DNA of 47,128 nucleotides from Bacteroidales bacterium. Lineage in GTDB: Bacteria > Bacteroidota > Bacteroidia > Bacteroidales > F082. Position numbers and translations under genes: made by a program. Below the pieces are notes generated by a model that ran no database searches, was not told the DNA's origin, and was given only the letters and a program-made list of their open reading frames with translations. Shown here one piece after another: positions 20,201 to 27,499 of this stretch; within the stretch, counting starts at the first letter, position 1, and every line of letters begins with the position of its first letter. Location: the NCBI GenBank assembly GCA_014860665.1, contig JACZJI010000033.1:1-47128 (forward strand). The letters run 5' to 3'.

Positions 20201-20726
20201 TGTACAGCAGGTCTTTGTCGAAGAGTTTCTTCAGCAGATACCATACCGACTCGATGTATTTGTTGTCGAAAGTGATGTAGGGATGTTCCATGTCCACCCA
20301 GTAGCCCATCTCTTTGGTGAGCTCGTCCCACTGGTCCTTATATTTCAATACTTCGGTGCGGCAGGCTTTGTTGTATTCTTCTACACTAATCTTCTTACCG
20401 ATGTCTTCCTTGGTGATGCCCAGCGTTTTCTCCACGCTGATTTCTACCGGCAATCCGTGGGTATCCCAGCCTGCTTTGCGCGAAACATATTTTCCTTTTT
20501 GGGTCTGGTAGCGGCAGAAAAGGTCTTTGATGGTCCGGGCCATCACATGATGGATTCCCGGATGGCCGTTGGCCGACGGAGGCCCTTCATAAAACACATA
20601 GGGTTCATGACCTTCTCTGGTACTCAGACTTTGCTCAAAAATGTGGTTCTTTTCCCAAAACATCCTGATTTCGTCACCAATCTGCGACAAATCTAACTGC
20701 TTGTATTCTCGATATTTCTTACCCAT
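17292..20726 (-). CDS. ileS: Isoleucyl-tRNA synthetase
   Basis: Charges tRNA-Ile in the cytosol. The 1144-residue protein has the class I signature as HPGIHH (residues 55-60) and KMSKR (about residue 689), the editing (CP1) domain between about 200 and 420 with TWTLPSNTAL (the usual WTTTPWTLPSN block), and WFDSGSMP. Its length and the PSANGHPGIHH block resemble the long, eukaryote-like bacterial IleRS type more than the short E. coli-like one with a C-terminal zinc finger, which I do not see. This type is known for lower mupirocin sensitivity; that is not testable here. It heads the ileS-dksA-lspA unit. Confidence 0.97.
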   Translation of the reverse strand: MGKKYREYKQLDLSQIGDEIRMFWEKNHIFEQSLSTREGHEPYVFYEGPPSANGHPGIHHVMARTIKDLFCRYQTQKGKYVSRKAGWDTHGLPVEISVEKTLGITKEDIGKKISVEEYNKACRTEVLKYKDQWDELTKEMGYWVDMEHPYITFDNKYIESVWYLLKKLFDKDLLYKGYTIQPYSPAAGTGLSTHELNQPGCYRDVTDTTAVAQFKVVRNHVSEFLFDGVEDDLYFIAWTTTPWTLPSNTALAVGPHIQYLKVKTFNPYTGIRETVVLAKERLSAYFNAKDSELPFEDYKTGDKHIPYKVLAEYTGKELAGISYEQLFPWVKPMGKAFEVITGDFVTTEDGTGIVHIAPTFGADDDRVAKASGIAPLILLDKTGEKRPMVDLKGRFFDVEELDETFVKENIDVALYSEFAGRYVKNDYDESLTAQDASLDIDLSVSLKKQNKAFRIEKHTHSYPHCWRTDKPVLYYPLDSWFIKTTAMKDRMIALNKTINWKPKATGEGRFGNWLENLVDWNLSRSRFWGIPLPIWVTEDRSELKCLGSAAELKAEVEKAIAAGIMTDNPMKDFDPSDMSEENYRTFDFHRPYVDDIVLVSESGQRMVRESSLIDVWFDSGSMPYAQLHYPFENKEYFEKNFPADFIAEGVDQTRGWFFTLHAIASMLFDSVAFKNVVSNGLVLDKNGNKMSKRLGNAVDPFSTIKQYGPDATRWYMISNSQPWDNLRFDLAGVDEVRRKFFGTLYNTYAFFALYANIDGFTYSEAEVPVEQRSELDRWILSELNSLILVVDESYEQYEPTRAARAIQNFVDEHLSNWYVRLSRRRFWKGSYSDDKIQAYQTLYRCLEVIAQLSAPVAPFFAEKLFTDLNGVSGRYNEPSIHMTLFPKADEKLIDKNLEEKMELAQKISSMILSLRKKSNIRVRQPLQKVMIPVLSDHFRDQVEAMSELIRSETNIKEIEYLTADTNLLVKQIKPNFKTLGPKYGKLMKSIAAEVGNWKQQDIKQLENEGRFVLAIGDQTLEISLEDVEISTSDIPGWSVTTVDNLTVALDITLTEDLQQEGIARELVNRVQNLRKDKGLEVTDRIHLRIAKNEQTVDAFIGYKDYICSETLAEMEIVESHDQNNFDTVEIIDGIEAKIELIKSE

Positions 20727-20766
20727 CAGGTTTAAAAAACTTAAATTCCTACAAAAAAATTGAGTG

Positions 20767-20774
20767 CAAAATTA
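20767..20774 (-). promoter_or_regulatory. Putative -7 promoter box of ileS-dksA-lspA
   Basis: On the minus strand TAATTTTG matches TAnnTTTG 40 bp upstream of the ileS start. No clear -33 TTTG at the expected spacing. Confidence 0.45.
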
Positions 20775-20912
20775 GAAAATTTCGATGCACGTCATACATA
20801 AAATTTTGATTTGCATAAAAATAGTGGGTTCAACACGGGCATTTTGAATCGGTTACTGAAAGGTTTGTGGAAAATAAAGCTGCTTGCGGGTTAGTATCTT
20901 CATGCATGAGCC

Positions 20913-20943
20913 TGTGGCTTTTACACTTAAAATTTTATCTTTG
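20913..20943 (+). promoter_or_regulatory. Putative promoter of the XdhC-family gene
   Basis: TATCTTTG (20936-20943) is a full -7 match and TGTG (20913-20916) a 3-of-4 match to -33 with a 19-bp spacer. The start codon lies 16 bp after the -7 box, so the leader would be very short. Confidence 0.55.
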
Positions 20944-20959
20944 TCTGTAAAATTACCCA

Positions 20960-21919
20960 ATGAAAAAAGTCTTCCCTTTTATAAAAGAGCAGTTGAGCCG
21001 TAACATTCCCGTGATGCTGATGGTTGTAATCCAAAGGAATGGCAGTAGCCCCGGCAAAGTAGGCTTCAAAATGGCCGTTGCCGTCGATGGTGAAATTACA
21101 GGTTCCATTGGTGGCGGGACGATGGAACACCTGCTGGTGGAAAAATCGAAAAAGCAGCTTCAGAATTCTTCGGAATTAAAACCCTATTTACTTTTTCAGA
21201 ATCACGATCCGGAAGCTACGGAAAACAAATCGGGAATGATCTGTTCGGGCAGCCAGGCGGTGGCTTTTTTGCCGTTGCTAAAGAAAGATATGCCTTTGGT
21301 AGAACAGATTTGTGTTGCCCTGGATTCAGGTGAAACAGGCGTGTTTCAGATTTCCCCGGAAGGGATGGCTTTTACAAAAGGAATGCAAATGGCGCAGCCA
21401 AAAACAAGTCGCGTTAATGATGAAGAAAACTGGGAATATCAGGAACAGATGGGCATGCCAGATACAATTTATATTTTTGGCGGCGGACATGTGGGGCTCG
21501 CCATAAGCAGGGTTTTCAGGAACATGGGATTTTATATCAGGATTTTCGATAACCGTGAAAATATCAACACACTGAAGGAAAATTCTTTTGCCAACGAAAA
21601 ACAGATCGTCGATTACAAGGAGGTCGAAGCGCTGGTCCCTGACGGATTTAATGTGTATGTGGTCATTGTTACCTTTTCGCACAAAAGTGATCAGATGGTG
21701 CTTCGGCAGATGTTGGGAAAAAAGATCAAATACCTGGGCATGATGGGCAGCGAAATGAAAGTAAGAACCATTTTTGATAAGCTGCGTGAAGAAGGCGTTC
21801 CGCAGGAACAGCTGGACCGGGTGTTTGCACCCATCGGATTGGCCATTAACAGTGCCACGCCGGAAGAGGTGGCCATCAGCATTGCCGCGCAGGTTATATC
21901 GGTGAAAAACAGAAACTAA
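20960..21919 (+). CDS. XdhC/CoxI-family protein
   Basis: A 319-residue member of the XdhC/CoxI family, which inserts or sulfurates the molybdenum cofactor of xanthine dehydrogenase-like enzymes. The N-terminal XdhC domain shows NGSSPGKVGFKMAV and GSIGGGTMEH. The C-terminal Rossmann domain starts near residue 170 with IYIFGGGHVGLA and continues to LGMMGSEMK. No molybdenum hydroxylase or Moco synthesis gene is nearby, so its client enzyme must be encoded elsewhere. It has its own promoter-like sequence and diverges from ileS. Confidence 0.9.
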   Translation: MKKVFPFIKEQLSRNIPVMLMVVIQRNGSSPGKVGFKMAVAVDGEITGSIGGGTMEHLLVEKSKKQLQNSSELKPYLLFQNHDPEATENKSGMICSGSQAVAFLPLLKKDMPLVEQICVALDSGETGVFQISPEGMAFTKGMQMAQPKTSRVNDEENWEYQEQMGMPDTIYIFGGGHVGLAISRVFRNMGFYIRIFDNRENINTLKENSFANEKQIVDYKEVEALVPDGFNVYVVIVTFSHKSDQMVLRQMLGKKIKYLGMMGSEMKVRTIFDKLREEGVPQEQLDRVFAPIGLAINSATPEEVAISIAAQVISVKNRN

Positions 21920-22026
21920 CGCTGGTTAGGTTTGAGTGGTGACAAACCATTATTTAATTTTTGTTATTTTTTTCAAAGATCGATTCCGGGTTGGTTATGT
22001 ATGAGTGGCGGGAAACATAAGATTTT

Positions 22027-22034
22027 TATTTTTG
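22027..22034 (+). promoter_or_regulatory. Putative -7 box of the small membrane protein gene
   Basis: TATTTTTG matches TAnnTTTG 39 bp before the start at 22073. No convincing -33 was found. Confidence 0.4.
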
Positions 22035-22072
22035 CACATTAAAATTTCATACCGGAGCATATCGGGAATGCT

Positions 22073-22579
22073 ATGCCGCACTACTTAAAAATAATTCAGG
22101 TTTTCATACTGGCCGGGGTCAAATACTTTTATGCTCCGATTTACGGTGTCGCCATTCATGTTGGTTTCTGGTACAATTTCTTTGCATTGATAGCAGGCGG
22201 GATGCTTGCCTTTATGACCTATTACCATTTTTCGAAAATTGTACTGGTACTCTCTACACGGCTGGGTCCCGTTTTCAAATCGGCGTTGCCGGATTCCTGG
22301 TACGAAGCACGTCAGCGCCGGAAAATTAAAAGACAGATCCGGAGAAGCCAGCGCCGGAAATTTACCTGGCGGAATAAATTCATGATCAAATTCAGGCGCC
22401 ATTACGGAATGTGGGGCATTATTCTGCTTACGCCGGTTTTCCTTTCCCTGCCCGTCGGCGCGTTTTTGCTGCGCAAGTATTATATCGACAATAAGAAATC
22501 AGTCCCGTTGGCGCTGCTTTTCATCATCATCGAAGGTTTTATGCTTTGCGTGATCTATTCCTATATGTTCAAAAAATAA
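22073..22579 (+). CDS. Hypothetical small membrane protein, 168 residues
   Basis: Not recognised. The protein has about four hydrophobic segments (for example FFALIAGGMLAFMTYY and WGIILLTPVFLSLPVGAFLL). A very basic cytoplasmic-looking loop in the middle (RQRRKIKRQIRRSQRRK) could contact nucleic acid or anionic lipid head groups. GC content looks slightly higher than the flanks. The first helix pair and the PVGAFLL segment recall small export/DedA-like membrane proteins only vaguely. It follows the XdhC gene by about 150 bp with its own -7 box, so it is probably separate. Confidence 0.75.
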   Translation: MPHYLKIIQVFILAGVKYFYAPIYGVAIHVGFWYNFFALIAGGMLAFMTYYHFSKIVLVLSTRLGPVFKSALPDSWYEARQRRKIKRQIRRSQRRKFTWRNKFMIKFRRHYGMWGIILLTPVFLSLPVGAFLLRKYYIDNKKSVPLALLFIIIEGFMLCVIYSYMFKK

Positions 22580-22724
22580 ATTCCTGTTTCTGATCGTTGA
22601 TTCTGAAACATTCCCTTCATCAGTTTAAGTTTTGAATTCATCACAGTGTGGCACCTAAGCAGACCTGTGATTTCGTGATACCAGCCTGTTTACAAAAGGA
22701 AGCTGAGCCCTTTAACCTTTGAGC

Positions 22725-22760
22725 TCTTCCGACTTCGGTCTTCGGTCTTCTGACTTCCAG
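22725..22760. repeat. CTTCGGTCTTCGGTCTTC microrepeat
   Basis: A short degenerate tandem of CTTC(C/G)G(A/T)CTTC units lies just downstream of the minus-strand gene at 22762. A related reverse-complement piece (GAAGTCGGAAGAC) occurs after the metH remnant at about 38898-38910. Confidence 0.5.
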
Positions 22761-22761
22761 C

Positions 22762-23574
22762 TTACTCAACATCCATGGTAAAAGCCAGGTTGATGCCATG
22801 GTAAATGGCACTGTTTTTCCCGATCAGGGGAATGGGCGCATACAAAACAATGAGATAGGATTTTCCGGTTTCGATGGTAACACCGGGGTTAAAGATGAGA
22901 GAATAAGCCTCCTGCCCGGCGGTTTTTGTGTTTTGATAATGATAAGCAAATCCTCCGACTAACTGCAACTGATGGTTGAAAACATAATACCCCAGCTCGG
23001 AATCCACAAAATAGTCGTTTTGAAAGGAGCGACCCCCCGAAAAACTGTTCTGATATTGCAGATCTGAGTCCCAGGAAAGATTTTCGGAAAACTGCCTCGT
23101 GAGTGCGAATCCGCCGGCGTAGGATGAAACCCTTGTTTCAGGTCCGGGAACAAATCCCGGTTTCAGAACAGGTGAATACAACCCTGACCAGTTTCCGCCG
23201 TAAATAAAGGAAGCGGCCAGTTTCTTGTTATCGAAAAAAAGGTATTTCACTCCAAATGACAAAGAACTCAGGTCGGAGGTGATGAGCGTGCCGATTTCCA
23301 GGTTTTTAAAAGGACTGTACGTACCACGGAAAAATAATGTCCTTGAAGTAATCAGGCTGTCGTGGTTGGCAGAATAAAAATGGCGCTTACCATGATCGTT
23401 AAAGGCACTTTGTGACGACATCCATGAGATGGAGGGCTCCACTTCCAGATGATGAAGGGAAATAGTATAGGCATTAAAGGTTGTAAGTTTGGAAGCCGAG
23501 ATTCCGGCAACCTGTGCCGAAGCTTTCAGATTGAAGGTTAATATCAGAATGATAAAGAATAAAAGTTTCCTCAC
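22762..23574 (-). CDS. Hypothetical outer-membrane beta-barrel protein, 270 residues
   Basis: The N-terminus MRKLLFFIILILTFNLKASA is a signal peptide with cleavage before QVAG. The mature protein consists of alternating short amphipathic strands rich in Tyr, Ser, Asn and Gly (FSENLSWDSDLQYQNS, YYVFNHQLQLVGGFAYHY, SYLIVLYAPIPL), the usual look of a 12-14-strand outer-membrane barrel. The C-terminus LAFTMDVE is compatible with a final strand. No enzyme motif is visible. The closest named idea is a transporter-like outer-membrane protein, but I cannot assign a substrate. Confidence 0.7.
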   Translation of the reverse strand: MRKLLFFIILILTFNLKASAQVAGISASKLTTFNAYTISLHHLEVEPSISWMSSQSAFNDHGKRHFYSANHDSLITSRTLFFRGTYSPFKNLEIGTLITSDLSSLSFGVKYLFFDNKKLAASFIYGGNWSGLYSPVLKPGFVPGPETRVSSYAGGFALTRQFSENLSWDSDLQYQNSFSGGRSFQNDYFVDSELGYYVFNHQLQLVGGFAYHYQNTKTAGQEAYSLIFNPGVTIETGKSYLIVLYAPIPLIGKNSAIYHGINLAFTMDVE

Positions 23575-23662
23575 GGTGTTCAGTTATTTTTTTGCAAAAG
23601 TAGCGGTGATTCTTTTTTCATGCATACCCAAAACACGGTAATCCTTCAGCCAGGCCGTCTTT

Positions 23663-25465
23663 CTATATTTCACCATTCTCTGTCGGATAAATTTCTTCAA
23701 TCAGATTTTTATATTTTTCAGCAATAATTTTTCTTTTCAGCTTTAGCGTGGGAGCCAGTTCCCCGGTTTCAGGAGTCCAGTTTTCGTTCACAAGCCTGAA
23801 TAATTTTATTTGCTCCGTGTGTCCCAGCGTTTTGTTGTACTTGTCCACTTCTTCCTGGTAACGTTCTATTACTTTAGGCTTTTGAATCAAGTCAGTATTG
23901 TCCCGGTAGGTTACATGATGTAAAAAGCACCAGTTGTATAAATATTCAAAATTGGGAACGATGAGTGCGGCAGTGAGTTTTTGATTTTCACCGATGACCA
24001 TCAGCTGCTCAATAAACATGGACTCTTTAAAGACATTTTCTATCATTTGAGGTGCCACATATTTTCCGCCTGAAAGTTTAAAAATCTCTTTCTTGCGGTC
24101 TGTAATTCGCAGCATGTTCATTTCGTCAAGCTCGCCGATATCACCGGTATGTAACCATCCGTCTTTATCAATAGTCTCTTTTGTCTTTTTGGGGTCTTTG
24201 TAATATCCTTGCATCACATTGTCACCTTTTACCAGGACTTCTCCATCATCAGCGATTTTAACGGTCACGCCTTTGGCAAGAACGCCTACCCATCCGAACC
24301 TGACCTCCGGATAAAAACATTTGTTGGCAGCGACTACCGGTGAGGTTTCCGTAAGGCCGTAACCTTCCTGCACAAAAATCCCGGCAGCCCAGAATATTCG
24401 GGCAAGACGGGGTTGCAGAGCTGCTCCGCCCGAAATGACACCTTTCAGGGAACCTCCCAGCGCCTTGCGCCATTTGTCAAGCACCAGCTTTCTGGCCAGT
24501 GCCAGTTTTGCATTATATAAGAAACTTCTGTTTTTAGGGTTCGGGTCAAAAGCGTCCCCGACTCCGACAGACCAGAAGAAGATTCTTTTCTTCACCCCGG
24601 TCAGTTCGCGCCCCATCAAAATAATCTTGTCGTAAATTTTCTCAAAAACCCGGGGAACGGTGATGAAGGCATGCGCCTTGATTTCTTTCAGGTTGTCGAT
24701 GATGGTGTCAATATTTTCAGCATAATAAATACTCATTCCAACGGACTGCCACACATAATTTCCGGTACGCTCCAGGATATGGCACAAGGGCAGGAAGCTT
24801 AGTGCCTTGTCGCCCGGTTTTACATTGGCAAGGTAGTCCTGCGCCATAAAAACATTGCTGACAATATTTTTATGGGTGAGCATCACCCCTTTGGAAAGCC
24901 CGGTAGTTCCTGAAGTATAGATCAAAGTGAGTAGGTCGTCTTCTGAAACCTCAACTTTTCTGCGCTCCAGTTCAGCGCGAAGCTGTGGTTCGTTTTCTGC
25001 ACCCAGATCTGCAATCTCTTTCCAGTTTTTCACATTTTTAATCTCATCAAGAGAGTAAATGGCCTCCAGATTGTCCATCTCTTTAACAAAGTGCTTCAGA
25101 TTATCGTATAATTGACGGTCCGAAACAATCAACAAACGGGAATCCGAGTGGGACAAAATATGCCGGTACTCATCCAGACTGATGGTGGGATAAATGCTCA
25201 CATGAACACAGCCAATCTGTGCCATCCCGAAGTCCATGAAATTCCATTCCGGACGGTTGTTGCTCACAGTGGCAATTTTATCTCCTTTTTGAAATCCCAT
25301 CTCAATCAGTCCCATGCTGATATTGTCTACGTTTGTCCTGTAATCCCTGGTGCTGAAGGTTTCCCAGCGACCATTACGCTTCACGGCAAGTGCCACATCA
25401 GTAGGGAATTTTTCCTCTGCCTGGGTCAGGAAGTCAAAAGTCCTTTTTATCTTTGTAATGTTCAT
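23663..25465 (-). CDS. Long-chain fatty acid-CoA ligase (AMP-binding)
   Basis: A 600-residue acyl-adenylate-forming enzyme that activates fatty acids with ATP and CoA. The AMP-binding P-loop LIYTSGTTGLSKG is at about residue 180, with the downstream motifs GYGLTETSP, LHTGDIGELDE and DRKKEIFKLSGGKY. The C-terminus LKLKRKIIAEKY matches the long-chain acyl-CoA synthetase (FACL/FadD15-like) branch, which has an extended C-terminal region. There is no signal peptide; it would act at the cytosolic face of the membrane. It is the first gene of a minus-strand pair with the barrel protein, 88 bp apart, with no obvious functional link. Confidence 0.93.
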   Translation of the reverse strand: MNITKIKRTFDFLTQAEEKFPTDVALAVKRNGRWETFSTRDYRTNVDNISMGLIEMGFQKGDKIATVSNNRPEWNFMDFGMAQIGCVHVSIYPTISLDEYRHILSHSDSRLLIVSDRQLYDNLKHFVKEMDNLEAIYSLDEIKNVKNWKEIADLGAENEPQLRAELERRKVEVSEDDLLTLIYTSGTTGLSKGVMLTHKNIVSNVFMAQDYLANVKPGDKALSFLPLCHILERTGNYVWQSVGMSIYYAENIDTIIDNLKEIKAHAFITVPRVFEKIYDKIILMGRELTGVKKRIFFWSVGVGDAFDPNPKNRSFLYNAKLALARKLVLDKWRKALGGSLKGVISGGAALQPRLARIFWAAGIFVQEGYGLTETSPVVAANKCFYPEVRFGWVGVLAKGVTVKIADDGEVLVKGDNVMQGYYKDPKKTKETIDKDGWLHTGDIGELDEMNMLRITDRKKEIFKLSGGKYVAPQMIENVFKESMFIEQLMVIGENQKLTAALIVPNFEYLYNWCFLHHVTYRDNTDLIQKPKVIERYQEEVDKYNKTLGHTEQIKLFRLVNENWTPETGELAPTLKLKRKIIAEKYKNLIEEIYPTENGEI

Positions 25466-25607
25466 GAGGTTATTTGTTTAAAACCTGAATAATTGTTGTT
25501 TAAAGTAAGATTCCTATACTAAAATAATAAAATTTTTCGGTTTTAACTAAAATTTAGAAATATTGACAGGACAAAATCGTTAATCTATAAAATTTAAATT
25601 GAGAATT

Positions 25608-26102
25608 ATGAAAAAGATAGTGCTTTTAATCAGCCTTTTAATGGTTAGTGCTTTCACTTATGCACAAGCTGTAGATTCAGGTTCTGGTTCTGTGGGAAAA
25701 GCTCCTCTGTATACAGGTCAAAAACAAATTAATTTCGGTTTGGGTTTAGATACTGACGGACTACCGATTTATGCCCAGCTGGATTTTGCTGTGAGTCCTG
25801 ATATTACCGTAAGTCCGATGGTGGCATTAACCGCCGGTAATGCATACAGTTTTACAACCCTGGGTGCTCATGGCGACTATCACTTTAACAGTTTACTGGA
25901 CATTCCATCCAACTGGGATTTCTATGCCGGTGTAAATCTGGGCTTCCGTTTTTATTTGAGCGGACACAGCGGCACCGGTCCGCTGGATTTAGGACTTCAG
26001 GTAGGTGGAAGGTATTATTGGGATCAAAACTGGGGCATTAACCTTGAATTTGGCGGTGGCGCCGGATTCGGTGGTCGTGTCGGAGTTTCCAGAAAACTTT
26101 AA
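25608..26102 (+). CDS. Small outer-membrane beta-barrel protein, 164 residues
   Basis: The signal peptide MKKIVLLISLLMVSAFTYAQ is cleaved before AVDSG. The mature part is a series of Gly- and aromatic-rich strands (INFGLGLDTDGLPIYAQLDF, LGAHGDYHFN, YAGVNLGFRFYL, LGLQVGGRYYW, INLEFGGGAGFGG), typical of an 8-strand OmpW/OmpX-like barrel. The start at 25608 (ATG) is preferred over the upstream TTG at 25599 because it gives a normal signal peptide. Its stop codon overlaps the stop of the convergent symporter gene by 4 bp (26099-26102). No partner genes suggest a specific role. Confidence 0.78.
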   Translation: MKKIVLLISLLMVSAFTYAQAVDSGSGSVGKAPLYTGQKQINFGLGLDTDGLPIYAQLDFAVSPDITVSPMVALTAGNAYSFTTLGAHGDYHFNSLLDIPSNWDFYAGVNLGFRFYLSGHSGTGPLDLGLQVGGRYYWDQNWGINLEFGGGAGFGGRVGVSRKL

Positions 26103-27409
26103 GCCCTCTGATTGGCTATATCCAGATCAATCTCATCTTCAGCTGTTGCAACAATACTGGCTACCGTTGCGTCGCCGGTCACGTTGACGGCTGTGCGTAA
26201 CATGTCCAGCGGACGATCTACGGCAAAAATTAAAGCGATACCCTGAGCAGGAATACCTACTGCAGAAAGTACAATTACAAGCATTACCATTCCTGCTCCA
26301 GGTACGGCCGCCGACCCAATGGAAGCTAATGTAGCTGTAACAATGATGGTTAGTTGTTGTGCAAGTCCCAGGTGCATGCCGTAAACCTGTGCCAGAAAAA
26401 CAGCAGCCACAGCCTGATAAAGACTGGTGCCGTCCATATTTACCGTAGCTCCAAGTGGAAGAATAAAACTGGCTGTTTCATTGGAAATGCCCAGTTTGGT
26501 TTCAGCTGTTTCCATAGTGAATGGGAGTGTGGCTGCGCTGGAGCTGGTTGAAAATGCCAGCAGTTGAACCGGTGCCATGGCTTTAAGAAATTTCCGGAAA
26601 TTCAGTTTCGTGAAAAAGCGGATGAAAATTGGATAAATCACAAATATCATTAACAACAATCCTAAAATTACGGTGATAGCATACAGACCCAATGCACCAA
26701 AAAGGGCCAGTGTGTCTTTCGGGTGTTCCCCGGCCACATCTACAATCAGCGCCGCCAGCAAAGCAAAGACACCATAAGGTGCACTTTTCATAATGATATC
26801 TATGAGCTTAAGTACTATTTCATTCATGCTGACTATGAAATCTTTTACCGGTTTGACTTTTTCTGCAGGTAAAAGAACCATAGCGATCCCGAAAAGGATA
26901 GAAAAGAAAATTACCTGAAGCATTTTTGTGTTGTCGGTAAATGATTTGAAGACATTGGAAGGAACGATGTCCACCAAAGGCTGCAATGGTGATTCTTTTT
27001 TCAGCCCTTCGGCCTGCGATTGTTGCTGTGCAAGATTTTGTGCATACTTCTGGTTGAATTCCATGGCCTTTTCTTTCGGAAATACTTTGCCCGGGTCAGT
27101 AAGATTCACCAGTATCAATCCAATAATAATAGCAATTACTGTGGTAAGAATATACAACCCGAGTGTTTTGAACCCAATCCGTGAAAGCCTTGAAATATCA
27201 GTCAGGCTGCTTACGCCGCTTATCAGGGAGACGATGATCAAGGGAACCGCAATTAGTTTCAGCAGATTGATAAAAATGGTCCCTAAAGGCTTGATGTAAA
27301 AATCAGTGAATTCAATCCAATGCCACTGCACAGCCATCAGACCCCAGAGAATACCCAGTGCCATACCGATAAGAATCTTCCAGTGGAAAGCTATTTGTCT
27401 TTTCTTCAT
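26099..27409 (-). CDS. Dicarboxylate/glutamate:cation symporter (DAACS family)
   Basis: A 436-residue inner-membrane symporter of the GltP/DctA family, importing acidic amino acids or C4-dicarboxylates with Na+ or H+. It shows eight membrane segments and the two re-entrant loop regions: the serine-rich STSSSAATLP, then LPLGATVNMDGT in the seventh helix, and the second hairpin with SAAVPGAGMVML, followed by DRPLDMLRTAVNVTGD with the substrate-binding Asp, Arg and Asn. Substrate cannot be chosen between glutamate and dicarboxylates from what I see. It diverges from pfkA and its -7 box lies almost back to back with the pfkA one. Confidence 0.93.
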   Translation of the reverse strand: MKKRQIAFHWKILIGMALGILWGLMAVQWHWIEFTDFYIKPLGTIFINLLKLIAVPLIIVSLISGVSSLTDISRLSRIGFKTLGLYILTTVIAIIIGLILVNLTDPGKVFPKEKAMEFNQKYAQNLAQQQSQAEGLKKESPLQPLVDIVPSNVFKSFTDNTKMLQVIFFSILFGIAMVLLPAEKVKPVKDFIVSMNEIVLKLIDIIMKSAPYGVFALLAALIVDVAGEHPKDTLALFGALGLYAITVILGLLLMIFVIYPIFIRFFTKLNFRKFLKAMAPVQLLAFSTSSSAATLPFTMETAETKLGISNETASFILPLGATVNMDGTSLYQAVAAVFLAQVYGMHLGLAQQLTIIVTATLASIGSAAVPGAGMVMLVIVLSAVGIPAQGIALIFAVDRPLDMLRTAVNVTGDATVASIVATAEDEIDLDIANQRA

Positions 27410-27453
27410 GTCGAATTAAGTAAATTTAAAAAAGGAATACCTTTAGAAAGTAT

Positions 27454-27470
27454 CAAAATTAGTAAATTTG
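27454..27470. promoter_or_regulatory. Back-to-back -7 boxes for the symporter and pfkA
   Basis: The minus strand reads TAATTTTG (27454-27461) toward the symporter and the plus strand reads TAAATTTG (27463-27470) toward pfkA. They are separated by one base pair, so RNA polymerase could not occupy both at once. The -33 elements are weak. Confidence 0.45.
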
Positions 27471-27499
27471 TTTATTATTGGTTTTTAAAATTAAGACGC

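Noticed and set aside
20067..20696. A 209-residue plus-strand frame opposite ileS
   Set aside because: It lies wholly within ileS on the other strand and shows no recognisable protein features.
27320..27499. 60-residue N-terminal extension of pfkA
   Set aside because: It overlaps the divergent symporter gene and its promoter, and is not homologous to phosphofructokinases.
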